Shown here piece by piece: positions 34,721 through 44,550 of a stretch of DNA of 64,000 bases. Source of the stretch: Paenibacillus sp. BJ-4 (GTDB lineage Bacteria; Bacillota; Bacilli; Paenibacillales; Paenibacillaceae); contig NZ_JAIVEM010000006.1 in the NCBI RefSeq assembly GCF_020404765.1, positions 421,950 to 485,949 of the forward strand. The letters run 5' to 3'. A program made the translations under genes and the position numbers. A model generated the notes under the pieces. It did not search any database. It worked only from the letters and a program-made list of their open reading frames with translations, and was not told where the DNA came from. Within the stretch, counting starts at the first letter, position 1. Every line of letters begins with the position of its first letter.

Positions 34721-36688
34721 TTGACTACTTATCCTTTTGCCTTTGATCCGTCCAAGCCGTTTATTGAGCAGGCAAGTGACTGGATTGCGGATGTATTTTA
34801 TGAAGTTTTGCCTGAAGTCGGCTTTGAGGTTCGGGATGAACAAATTTATATGGCATTTCAGCTGGAGCGTGCCTATAAGGAGAAAAAGACCATTTTTGCG
34901 GAAGCAGGTGTGGGCACGGGTAAAACGCTGGTGTACCTGCTGTACGCCATTGCATATGCCCGGTACATGAGAAAACCTGCGATTATCGCCTGTGCAGACG
35001 AGTCACTGATCGAACAACTGGTTAAGCCGGAAGGGGATATCGCCAAGCTGGCACAGCATTTGAATCTGACGATTGATGCCAGACTGGGTAAGTCGCCGGA
35101 TCAGTATATCTGCCTAAACAAGCTGGACGAGGCTCGAAGCGGGCTGGATGAGGATGCGGATGCCTTTCGTGATATTTATCAGGACTTGCCGGATTTTGTC
35201 CATTTTCCAGACACGCTGCAGTCCTTCACCCCTTACGGGAACCGCAAGGAATATCCTGAGCTGACGGATGAACAATGGAGCAGACTGGGATGGGATGTTT
35301 TTCAAGACTGTCTCGTTTGTCCTCAGCGTCATCGCTGCGGACAGACGTTGTCCCGCGATCATTACCGCAGGGCGGTAGATTTAGTGATCTGCTCACATGA
35401 TTTTTATATGGAGCATGTATGGACCTATGAAGCTAGAAAACGTGAGGGGCAGCTCCCGTTGCTACCGGAGCACAGCTCTGTTGTCTTTGACGAAGGCCAT
35501 TTGCTGGAGACAGCGGCACAGAATGCGCTCACCTATAAACTGAAGCATACACAATTCGAAGCGATTATTACCCGTCTGCTGGAGGGGGAAATACGGGAAT
35601 CCCTGGCAATGACGATTGAAGATGCGATATCCCAAAGTGAGGCTTTGTTTGCTGTGCTTCAAAAGAACAGCCAAGCTGTACATGGCTCGGACCGCAAGGA
35701 ATTTAATCTGGATGAGTCACTGATTCGAGAGGTGAACCGTTTTGGTGACCTGATCGGCACCATTGAAGAGGAGCTTGTCTTTGAAAGCGGACTATTCTCG
35801 CTGGATGAGTACCAGGTCAAGATCGTGGAAGAGCATCTTGAAATGATCCAGACGGCCTTGGCCTTGTTCAAACGCCCTGAACGTTTGATTTCATGGGTGA
35901 TTGAGGATCAGGACGGATTAACGCTCGTGGTTATGCCCAAAATGGTAAAGGAGATTCTCAAGGAACGAGTATTTGCCCAGCATATGCCTATCGTATTCTC
36001 GTCAGCTACCCTTTCCGTGGAGAACTCCTTTGACTACATGGCGCAGAGCCTCGGAATTGAAAATCCGCTGACATTTTCCGTGCCTTCACCTTATGACTAT
36101 GCTGATCAGATGCAGACGGCGCTGTATCCGTCACAACCGGGGCATAATCCTGTCGAGAGGGTGCTGGCGCTACTGGAGAAATCGCAAGGCAGAGCGCTTA
36201 TCCTGTTTCCTTCACGGGAGGAACTGGTTGCATTTCAAATGGGCCTGACTGCTTATACGGAGGCTTCTGCCTATCGTTTTCTGTACGAAGGTTCGGCGGA
36301 AATCAGCCATCTGATCTCGGCTTTTCAGAATGATGAGGAAAGTGTCTTGTGCGCTGTTACTTTATGGGAAGGACTGGATATTCCTGGACCGTCTCTGTCG
36401 CATGTCATCATCTGGTCGCTGCCTTTTCCTCCGAATGACCCAGTGTTCACGTCTTTACGCAAGGATGCGACGGATCCATTTATGCAGATAGATATGCCTC
36501 ATATGGCGCTTAGACTTAGACAAGGTATAGGACGTTTAATTCGCTCGCGTAATGATCGGGGCTGGATCTCAATTATGGGTGAGGATTTAAATCGTCATGA
36601 AGTACGTACTCAAGTTGAACAGCTACTGCCTGCGGGCGTAAAATGCACAGTAATTGAAGGAAATCCGGAGGGAATGAAGACATGTTAA
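34721..36688 (+). CDS. DinG/XPD-like ATP-dependent DNA helicase with Fe-S cluster
   Basis: 655 residues, start TTG 34721 with GGAGG at 34706-34710. Superfamily 2 motifs are present: Walker A AGVGTGKT (about residues 61-68), DEAH-variant DEGH in VVFDEGHLLETAAQNA, motif III VFSSATLS, and motif VI RQGIGRLIRS. Four cysteines (YIC, then DCLVCPQRHRC) lie between motifs I and II, matching the 4Fe-4S cluster of XPD/DinG enzymes. It probably unwinds damaged or structured DNA 5' to 3', as E. coli DinG or YoaA does. No exonuclease domain is fused, unlike B. subtilis DinG. Its last 7 bp overlap the following small gene. Confidence 0.85.
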   Translation: MTTYPFAFDPSKPFIEQASDWIADVFYEVLPEVGFEVRDEQIYMAFQLERAYKEKKTIFAEAGVGTGKTLVYLLYAIAYARYMRKPAIIACADESLIEQLVKPEGDIAKLAQHLNLTIDARLGKSPDQYICLNKLDEARSGLDEDADAFRDIYQDLPDFVHFPDTLQSFTPYGNRKEYPELTDEQWSRLGWDVFQDCLVCPQRHRCGQTLSRDHYRRAVDLVICSHDFYMEHVWTYEARKREGQLPLLPEHSSVVFDEGHLLETAAQNALTYKLKHTQFEAIITRLLEGEIRESLAMTIEDAISQSEALFAVLQKNSQAVHGSDRKEFNLDESLIREVNRFGDLIGTIEEELVFESGLFSLDEYQVKIVEEHLEMIQTALALFKRPERLISWVIEDQDGLTLVVMPKMVKEILKERVFAQHMPIVFSSATLSVENSFDYMAQSLGIENPLTFSVPSPYDYADQMQTALYPSQPGHNPVERVLALLEKSQGRALILFPSREELVAFQMGLTAYTEASAYRFLYEGSAEISHLISAFQNDEESVLCAVTLWEGLDIPGPSLSHVIIWSLPFPPNDPVFTSLRKDATDPFMQIDMPHMALRLRQGIGRLIRSRNDRGWISIMGEDLNRHEVRTQVEQLLPAGVKCTVIEGNPEGMKTC

Positions 36689-36981
36689 ATTTCACATCGT
36701 ACACGGTGGAGCAGATTAAAGACGCTTTTGGTATTTTGAGTGGGCAGCGGTATGAATTTATCATTGAGGTTGAAGTTGAAGAGGACGACGAGCTCTACAC
36801 CGAAAACGGACTGCATATTCGCGCCCTTTATTTAGTAGACGAGGGAGAATCCAAATTGTTGAAGTATGAGCTAATTGAAAAAGTAACGAATCGTTACATT
36901 GATCTTGAACTTGAAGAAGATGAGTTGCAGGCTGTTGAGAACTTTTGCAAAGAGCATGTACAGGACGGGACTGCAAAGTAA
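36682..36981 (+). CDS. DUF6509-like small acidic protein
   Basis: 99 residues, very acidic (EVEVEEDDELYTENG, DLELEEDELQAVENF), beginning inside the last codons of the helicase gene (ATG 36682, helicase stop at 36688), so it is translationally coupled. The opening SYTVEQIKDAFGILSGQRYEF resembles the DUF6509 family of Bacilli. Function unknown; the coupling suggests it may modulate or accompany the helicase. Confidence 0.65.
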   Translation: MLNFTSYTVEQIKDAFGILSGQRYEFIIEVEVEEDDELYTENGLHIRALYLVDEGESKLLKYELIEKVTNRYIDLELEEDELQAVENFCKEHVQDGTAK

Positions 36982-37033
36982 TAGAATGGAACATATAGCG
37001 GACATAGCTAACCTATAACGATTCATGATGTAT

Positions 37034-37067
37034 AAAGGAGTCCTGGCATGATCAGGCTCCTTTTTTT
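37034..37067 (+). terminator. Terminator of the helicase operon
   Basis: AAAGGAGTCCTG (37034-37045) pairs with CAGGCTCCTTT (37053-37063) with one mismatch, followed by a T run. Confidence 0.85.
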
Positions 37068-37098
37068 CATGACCAGACAACAAGGGGATATATTTGTT

Positions 37099-37314
37099 TT
37101 AGCGTATTCTGTCCCACACATTCACTATAAACAGGATCATTCCAGCCGCGAGTAAGCCCCACCCAGTGATGACCCACATGCCAGCATCTGGCACCTCGTG
37201 ATGTTGGCCTATCATCGCCAATACCAACACCGGCAGACTGATATTATGGAACCAAAAATGAAGCTGTGCCAGCACGGTGACCGAGAGCGCGGGTGTGGAC
37301 GTTTTGGAAATGGG
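37099..37314 (-). pseudogene. C-terminal remnant of a membrane protein
   Basis: On the minus strand an open frame of about 70 codons without a start codon ends at TAA 37101-37099. It reads LAQLHFWFHNISLPVLVLAM, then VPDAGMWVITGWGLLAAGMI, ending FIVNVWDRIR: two clear membrane helices with a short polar tail. In-frame TGA lies just upstream of it. The LHFWFHN motif and helix layout are reminiscent of a multi-helix heme-binding membrane protein, but I cannot assign a family. It is a leftover of a deleted gene. It occupies most of the gap between the helicase operon and mccA. Confidence 0.5.
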
Positions 37315-37335
37315 TCAGGGTAAAAATGATGCTAT

Positions 37336-37364
37336 TTGACAAATGCTTGAATTACACATAAAAT
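37336..37364 (+). promoter_or_regulatory. Sigma-A promoter of mccAB
   Basis: TTGACA (37336-37341), 17 nt, TAAAAT (37359-37364), about 120 nt before the mccA start. No S-box, T-box or clear CymR site was recognised in the leader. Confidence 0.6.
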
Positions 37365-37490
37365 CTTATTGCATCAATACTTACCGTATTACTATGTTTT
37401 TACGGAGATGATAGCGAACTTCTCCGACAATGGGTGTTATTTTTGACCATTGGTTTATTTTGGATTCGCCATTAAAAGGAGCATGAAATT

Positions 37491-39546
<2,056 letters not shown>

Positions 39547-39570
39547 GACTAAAAAAGTATAAAGATCAAA

Positions 39571-39598
39571 AGAGGCGGCTGAGGCTGTCTCTTTTTTT
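39571..39598 (+). terminator. Terminator of mccAB
   Basis: AGAGGCGGC (39571-39579) pairs with GCTGTCTCT (39584-39592) using G-U pairs, followed by seven T. Confidence 0.75.
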
Positions 39599-39673
39599 GT
39601 CCAGAACATATTGCTTTCCCTTGAAAACCGAGTATAATGCTTGGTAATAGAAAATCATAAGGAGAGAGATCAT

Positions 39674-40012
39674 ATGCAACGGGCAAAAACACATAGTTAC
39701 CTGCAGGTAGATGATTATTTGGATCTTCTTAATTATGCAAAACAATTAAATGATATACAGTGGCAACAAGAGCTTAAGGAAGCTTTGCAGCATCATTTGC
39801 AGGAGAACAGCAAGGAGGCTAAGGATTCTAAAATTAATGAGCTATGGCGGCATTTTGATCAGATTAACGACAGGCTGCTGGAGCTATTTGAACTTTTGCG
39901 GCATAGTAATAACCCAGCGGAGCGAAACTCGTGGAGCGAACAGATCTGGGAGTTGAAATTGGAACGAATCAAGCTGGAAAAGCAAATACAAGCGAGTTAT
40001 GCACATTTTTAA
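39674..40012 (+). CDS. Small helical hypothetical protein
   Basis: 112 residues from ATG 39674 with GGAGAG upstream. Almost entirely helical and charged (LLNYAKQLNDIQWQQELKEA, WELKLERIKLEKQIQ), so probably a helical hairpin or coiled coil. No membrane segment, signal or known motif. Monocistronic, with a terminator 65 bp downstream. Function unknown. Confidence 0.6.
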   Translation: MQRAKTHSYLQVDDYLDLLNYAKQLNDIQWQQELKEALQHHLQENSKEAKDSKINELWRHFDQINDRLLELFELLRHSNNPAERNSWSEQIWELKLERIKLEKQIQASYAHF

Positions 40013-40075
40013 AGTATGCAATTAGCAATAATCATGTCAGCTTTAAATAGGATTTTAAATATAGAAATTTTTAAT

Positions 40076-40109
40076 AACGAAGTGAAGCGCTCTGCTTTCT
40101 TCGTTTTTT
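40076..40109 (+). terminator. Terminator after the small helical protein
   Basis: AACGAAG (40076-40082) with AAGC, a short loop, GCTTTCTTCGTT (40094-40105) and a T tail. Confidence 0.7.
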
Positions 40110-40263
40110 GGTTTATCACAGCTTCTTTTTTGGAAAAAAACAGAGGAGTAAACAGAGATGATAACGAATAGTTTTATATAGTTGCTTTAAAGGTTAACGG
40201 AAAAATTTCAGGAAGAATATCGCGGCTACGTCTTTTGAGGAAAAATAACGGAGGGGGAATGTT

Positions 40264-43020
40264 ATGAGGTTCACACATCTGGAAAAAGCAACAACTGTGC
40301 TGTCGGATCATCCGGTTCGCTTGACGTCTGCTTATGCAATCGGTCCGGTCGAGCTACCGGAAAATTGCGGTGTGGGCAGGGAATGGTCGAATCATTTCAC
40401 CCATGAAGACTGGAATTTGGAAAAGGCATGTGAAGAGGGACTGGAGCTTGCAGCCGGGGGAAAGGTAGCGTGCCGATTATTAACCGAGCTGGACCCCCGG
40501 AATTCGGAATTGAATTTAGGTGTTTTTCCGCCTTTAGCCGAGCAAGAAAGGCTTTTATTGGTTTCCAACCTTCGTTGTATGGCAGCACAGGAAGTCGTTA
40601 TCAGACCGTTTGAAGGGACAGGACAGATTTGGATAGACGGCATACTGGTATATGCGGAATCCGGTCCTTTTCGCTTGTATATGGAGGAAGGCGATCACAC
40701 AGTGATTATCATCGCAGCGTTTATTCCCGATGAAGCCCGTTCTATTCGGTTTAGCGGAAATCAGATATGCGATCATCCAGATGTGACAGAACTGCAAGAT
40801 GAATTTGTAGAGCGTAATATACGTTTTCATATGGCTTGGCTGGAGGTTGAGAAAAGTGCGGAGAGGGAAGGGGAAAAAAGTTCGATCTCGTTTTATTTGC
40901 TGCGTAAGGATCGTATAGATCTTCCTGCAGATCAAATGGTATGGGTTGAGGTAACGAATGATGCGGGAACGAAGCTGGATCGGTTTTCAGCGACCTGGGA
41001 GCAGGAGCAAAGGTATGCCTGGGATGAGAAGATGACCGGGAACACGGGGATGCTGCATTTTACGGTTACATATCAGGATCAAAAGGCAGGAGAGCATCAT
41101 TTTGTGTACTCGGTACTTGTACGTCCTTTGTCTGCCGTTGTGCACGGTTTGCATGAAGAGTATGTCCACTACAGGCAGGCTTATGCCAAGGATGCTCTCA
41201 ATGCTGCACGAAAAATACAGATAGAAGGACTAATGGGGGAACTAAAAAGGTTAACGGCTTTGCCGGAGGATCCTTTTGAAATCTGGGATTATAGGGTTGT
41301 ACGTGAATATATCAAGCTATTAAAACAAATGTTCACATGTGGATCTGCCGAGCAGTCTCAGCATCCGTTTTCATTTCAGGAAAACAGCATCTTTTTGTCT
41401 CCTGACGGGCTTGGCGAAGGCTTTTTTGTCTCCCGTTTGGATAACAGCATACAGCGCTATACCGTACAGCTTCCAAGAAGCTTTTCGGCAGACCGACAGT
41501 ATCCCTTGATTGTCCTGATGCCGGGCAAGCGGTATGAGCTGGGTCTTCCGGATTTCCAGCAACGTAATTTCGGGCGGGACTGGGAGGAGGAGGAGGCGAT
41601 ATTTGTTACTTTTTCGTGTCGTGGGGTAACATTGGGCAGTTATATTGGCGAAGCTGCTTTTCTGGAGGCTTTGGAGGTCATTCTGCAAGCGTACCCAGTG
41701 GACGAAGACCGAATCTATCTGACGGGTTATTCTAACGGTGCGTATGCTGCCTGGGCAATGGCACAGGCGTATCCTTCGCGTTTTGCGGCTATTGCTGTCA
41801 TCGCAGGTGCGCCACATCCGAAACAGCTAATGAATCTGTCCAATTTGCCTATATTAAACATCGTTGGCGAGCAAGATTATCTGTTTGCCCAAGCCTATGA
41901 GGCTCCTGCAGCCGAACTTGTATCCAGCCATTTCAAAGGTGTGGTGGAGCAGTGCTCTAATCACTGGGACACGCATGAGCTGAGGCTTTTGGACGGCGTG
42001 CTGGGCTGGCTTATGCAATGGAAAAGAGATGTTGCACCTCAGCGTATTGCCTACCGGACGGAACGTGGCAGACATAATCGTGCTTTTTGGCTGGAACTAA
42101 CGCGAATGGATGAACATGAGGATTATGCTGAACTGTACGGTGAAATGAGCACAACAGGCGAATTGGACGTTACAGCCGTTCACGCTGACGAATTTATTAT
42201 TCATCTTTCTCATGAAGTCATGGCTCTGGAGCTGGCCCAGGTTCGTATCGGTGCTCGTATTTTTGTGTTGGATTTGCTGGAATACAGTCGCTTTCGCTTT
42301 GTTAAAATGGAGTCACAGAAGCGCCCCTCACCTGAATACCGTTTGATTGCTGAACGGGGGAAAGAAAGCGGTGTAAGCTCTACAAAAGAAACAGCGCCGG
42401 AGCAGGAAATAAGTGGAATGGAGAGCGCAGGAAGAAATGCTCGGAGCCACGGTATGGGCATGCTTGACGTTTATATGGATCGACTTCATATTGTCCTTCC
42501 ATCCCGCTACGCTACACCCGAGGAAGAACAGGCCATGAAACGGACAGCGAACGCCTTGGCCAGCCCGCGGACAGCGACCTGGAATCCCTATATCGATGTC
42601 CATTATCCTATAGTGTCTGCTAATGACATTTCGGAGGAAGAGCTCGCTGACAGTAACGTGATCTGTATCGTTTCGGGCTTGGCCAGACATGAGCTGCTTC
42701 ATCGACATCAGGGAAATCTGTACCTCGAATGTACGGAGGAAGGATACACACTTGGCGGTGATTTCATAGCAGGGGAATATGGTCTGTCATATATTCAACC
42801 CAGCCCTTGGTCTGCATGCCGGCAAATGCTTGTCGTAGCGACCAATTCCCCCCGGATGCTAGGTAAAAACCTGTTTATGCGCAAGCTGATTATGCCCGGT
42901 TATTTTAATGGTCTGCACCCGTATTTGAATAAGGAGATTATTGTGTATGATAGCAAGGGTGTGCGTGCTTTCAATTTTACTTCCAATAAATATGGGTACC
43001 ACAAGCTGCAAGGTCAATAA
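40264..43020 (+). CDS. Large alpha/beta hydrolase (esterase/peptidase-like) with flanking unknown domains
   Basis: 918 residues, no signal peptide, start ATG 40264 after GGAGGGGG. The central third (about 375-590) is an alpha/beta-hydrolase: YPLIVLMPGKRYEL, the nucleophile elbow GYSNGAY (Ser about residue 492), the acid-bearing ILNIVGEQDYLF and a C-terminal His in NHWDTHE. This resembles polyhydroxybutyrate-depolymerase/feruloyl-esterase-like and S9-like enzymes. The N-terminal 370 residues look like beta-rich carbohydrate-active-protein modules and the C-terminal 300 residues contain DSNVICIVSGLARHE and NSPRMLGKNLFMRK. Such three-part proteins are found in carbohydrate-degrading Firmicutes, but the substrate is not evident. 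Monocistronic, with a terminator on both strands downstream. Confidence 0.6.
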   Translation: MRFTHLEKATTVLSDHPVRLTSAYAIGPVELPENCGVGREWSNHFTHEDWNLEKACEEGLELAAGGKVACRLLTELDPRNSELNLGVFPPLAEQERLLLVSNLRCMAAQEVVIRPFEGTGQIWIDGILVYAESGPFRLYMEEGDHTVIIIAAFIPDEARSIRFSGNQICDHPDVTELQDEFVERNIRFHMAWLEVEKSAEREGEKSSISFYLLRKDRIDLPADQMVWVEVTNDAGTKLDRFSATWEQEQRYAWDEKMTGNTGMLHFTVTYQDQKAGEHHFVYSVLVRPLSAVVHGLHEEYVHYRQAYAKDALNAARKIQIEGLMGELKRLTALPEDPFEIWDYRVVREYIKLLKQMFTCGSAEQSQHPFSFQENSIFLSPDGLGEGFFVSRLDNSIQRYTVQLPRSFSADRQYPLIVLMPGKRYELGLPDFQQRNFGRDWEEEEAIFVTFSCRGVTLGSYIGEAAFLEALEVILQAYPVDEDRIYLTGYSNGAYAAWAMAQAYPSRFAAIAVIAGAPHPKQLMNLSNLPILNIVGEQDYLFAQAYEAPAAELVSSHFKGVVEQCSNHWDTHELRLLDGVLGWLMQWKRDVAPQRIAYRTERGRHNRAFWLELTRMDEHEDYAELYGEMSTTGELDVTAVHADEFIIHLSHEVMALELAQVRIGARIFVLDLLEYSRFRFVKMESQKRPSPEYRLIAERGKESGVSSTKETAPEQEISGMESAGRNARSHGMGMLDVYMDRLHIVLPSRYATPEEEQAMKRTANALASPRTATWNPYIDVHYPIVSANDISEEELADSNVICIVSGLARHELLHRHQGNLYLECTEEGYTLGGDFIAGEYGLSYIQPSPWSACRQMLVVATNSPRMLGKNLFMRKLIMPGYFNGLHPYLNKEIIVYDSKGVRAFNFTSNKYGYHKLQGQ

Positions 43021-43064
43021 AGATGACAAGCTAATGAGATACATATGCCCTAAAAAAATCCAAA

Positions 43065-43112
43065 ATTAAAAACCGTCTGGAGGCACGTTGGCGATCCTGA
43101 CGGTTTTTTTCT
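43065..43112. terminator. Bidirectional terminator between convergent genes
   Basis: AACCGTC (43071-43077) pairs with GACGGTT (43099-43105). T runs follow on the plus strand and AAAAA precedes it for the minus strand, so it can serve both the 918-residue hydrolase gene and the leftward zinc-ribbon gene. Confidence 0.8.
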
Positions 43113-43172
43113 GATTTATTGCAGTGATTTGTTATCGATATGACGTCATATATAAAAGGGCGTTGTAGCCAA

Positions 43173-44099
43173 TCAGCTTTTATACTGCTCCATCAGGTAT
43201 ATGATCTTGACTTCATCGGCCAAATCTCCAAAGGGTTCTAACGGATTTTCCTGAATGATATGATATAATCGTTGGACTCGTTCCTTGGGTAACTTGCGTA
43301 CATATCTGGAAATAAATGCGGCATGGGTGACCACGTAACGCTTTTTGCGGACAGCCGTAGTGGCTACGCGAACGAGAATATCCTCACCCCCTGCCATTTC
43401 CAGAATGCGGCGCTCATAAAAGACGACGTATCGGAAGGTTCGATCCTTGATTAGCTCAGGCTTTAATCTGGCTATCTCTCCGATATATCTGGCCATAAGC
43501 GGCTCAAAGCTTTTGATCAGGAGAGGGTCGAGCGTCAGTTCCATGTCTTTGCGAAGAACAAAAGATTGCAGTAGTGCGACCTGCTGGAGCCTTATCCGGT
43601 CGTTGTGAATGAGAACAGCAATCTCACGCAGCATCTCGTAGGAGACACGCTCACTGAGCTGTCGCAGGGCAACCGCGTTTTTATGATTGACGCCCAGTCC
43701 CTCCTGAATCTGTGCTATGTGTCCTCTGAACAGGCGTATAAGCTGTCTGCGCTTTTCAAAAGGGTAAATACGCTGCTGCAGAAGCACCAAGGGCAGCAGG
43801 AGAAGTGCACCGACAATACCACACAGAAGCATTTGCTGCGTTGAATGACCAAAAAAGACAGCAGCGGCCAACAGCACAATGCCAACGGCGAGGTCTTTAC
43901 GGAAATAACGTCTGGCACTAAGCTTGGCGTATTGCTCTACAGGAACCAGCGTATCCCGACCGCAGGATGTACATTTTTCTTCCCAAAGGGCAGTGAATTG
44001 TCCGCAACGCCTGCAGATTCTCAGTTTTTGGAAGGCATGCTCCGTGCGGGTAAATGGGCGGAATTGTACTGCCTGTTTGGAACTATTCATTGCGCTCAC
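43173..44099 (-). CDS. Zinc-ribbon membrane protein adjacent to the tubulin/vWA system
   Basis: 308 residues if started at GTG 44099, or 305 at ATG 44090 (GGAGAA is better spaced for the ATG). The N-terminus carries a zinc ribbon CRRCGQ and CTSCGR (about residues 29-48), then two membrane helices (about 70-86 and 88-108), then about 200 residues of cytoplasmic helical sequence rich in Arg, Lys and Glu. I do not recognise the cytoplasmic domain. The gene overlaps the end of the 50-residue membrane-peptide gene and diverges from the vWA-tubulin operon, so it may be a membrane adaptor of that system. Its zinc-ribbon is shared as a theme with the GTPase at 54162. Confidence 0.6.
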   Translation of the reverse strand: MSAMNSSKQAVQFRPFTRTEHAFQKLRICRRCGQFTALWEEKCTSCGRDTLVPVEQYAKLSARRYFRKDLAVGIVLLAAAVFFGHSTQQMLLCGIVGALLLLPLVLLQQRIYPFEKRRQLIRLFRGHIAQIQEGLGVNHKNAVALRQLSERVSYEMLREIAVLIHNDRIRLQQVALLQSFVLRKDMELTLDPLLIKSFEPLMARYIGEIARLKPELIKDRTFRYVVFYERRILEMAGGEDILVRVATTAVRKKRYVVTHAAFISRYVRKLPKERVQRLYHIIQENPLEPFGDLADEVKIIYLMEQYKS

Positions 44100-44235
44100 T
44101 TCTCCGGTTCAGCAGTGCCAGAAGCTCGGTGTCGATTTGCGTAATCGACGGTGCACGTTTTTTATGTATATAGTAAATGATTAATTTAATAGCGACAAAA
44201 AGAAACAAAATCGCCAGACATCCGTATGAGATCAT
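44083..44235 (-). CDS. 50-residue single-pass membrane peptide
   Basis: ATG at 44235 (minus strand) is preceded by AGAGGAAG at good spacing. The product starts MISYGCLAILFLFVAIKLII, one membrane helix at about residues 3-23, followed by a basic HKKR stretch and a helical cytoplasmic tail with LLALLNRRSE. It overlaps the start of the zinc-ribbon membrane protein by 8-17 bp, so the two are translationally coupled. The longer 112-codon version of this frame has no ribosome binding site. Function unknown. Confidence 0.6.
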   Translation of the reverse strand: MISYGCLAILFLFVAIKLIIYYIHKKRAPSITQIDTELLALLNRRSERNE

Positions 44236-44356
44236 ATTGTACTTCCTCTTTCTGCTTAGATTTTTAGTTCGATATTTTACATGGGCAGGTTTCGCTGCTG
44301 TCATTTTTGTCGTATAAAGGAGAAGGCTGGTGCCCGATTGCCCTTGTTGGGGTATA

Positions 44357-44386
44357 ATTATATCATTACTGCAGGATATTGGTAAA
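44357..44386 (-). promoter_or_regulatory. Candidate promoter of the membrane peptide / zinc-ribbon pair
   Basis: On the minus strand TTTACC (44386-44381), 18 nt, TATAAT (44362-44357), about 120 nt upstream of the small ORF. For the rightward operon only a -10-like TATAAT at 44467-44472 without a good -35 was seen. The rest of 44236-44550 holds nothing else. Confidence 0.5.
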
Positions 44387-44550
44387 ATTTCGCGGTATAA
44401 CAGGCTTTTTGGCGACATCAAGACCCTTCGGACAGTATTTTCAGCTGGCGTTCATGTAAAACTCATTATAATTTAATAGTAGGGGAGTACAACTGTAATT
44501 TAGAGTGGGAAGTTTCAGAATGAGAATTAACCGGCAAAGGGGTACAAGCG

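Noticed and set aside
37365..37490. Possible S-box or T-box riboswitch before mccA
   Set aside because: No K-turn, T-box sequence or leader terminator was found; the leader is short.
44236..44421. Long 112-codon form of the membrane peptide
   Set aside because: No ribosome binding site; the extra residues look like translated intergenic sequence containing the promoter.
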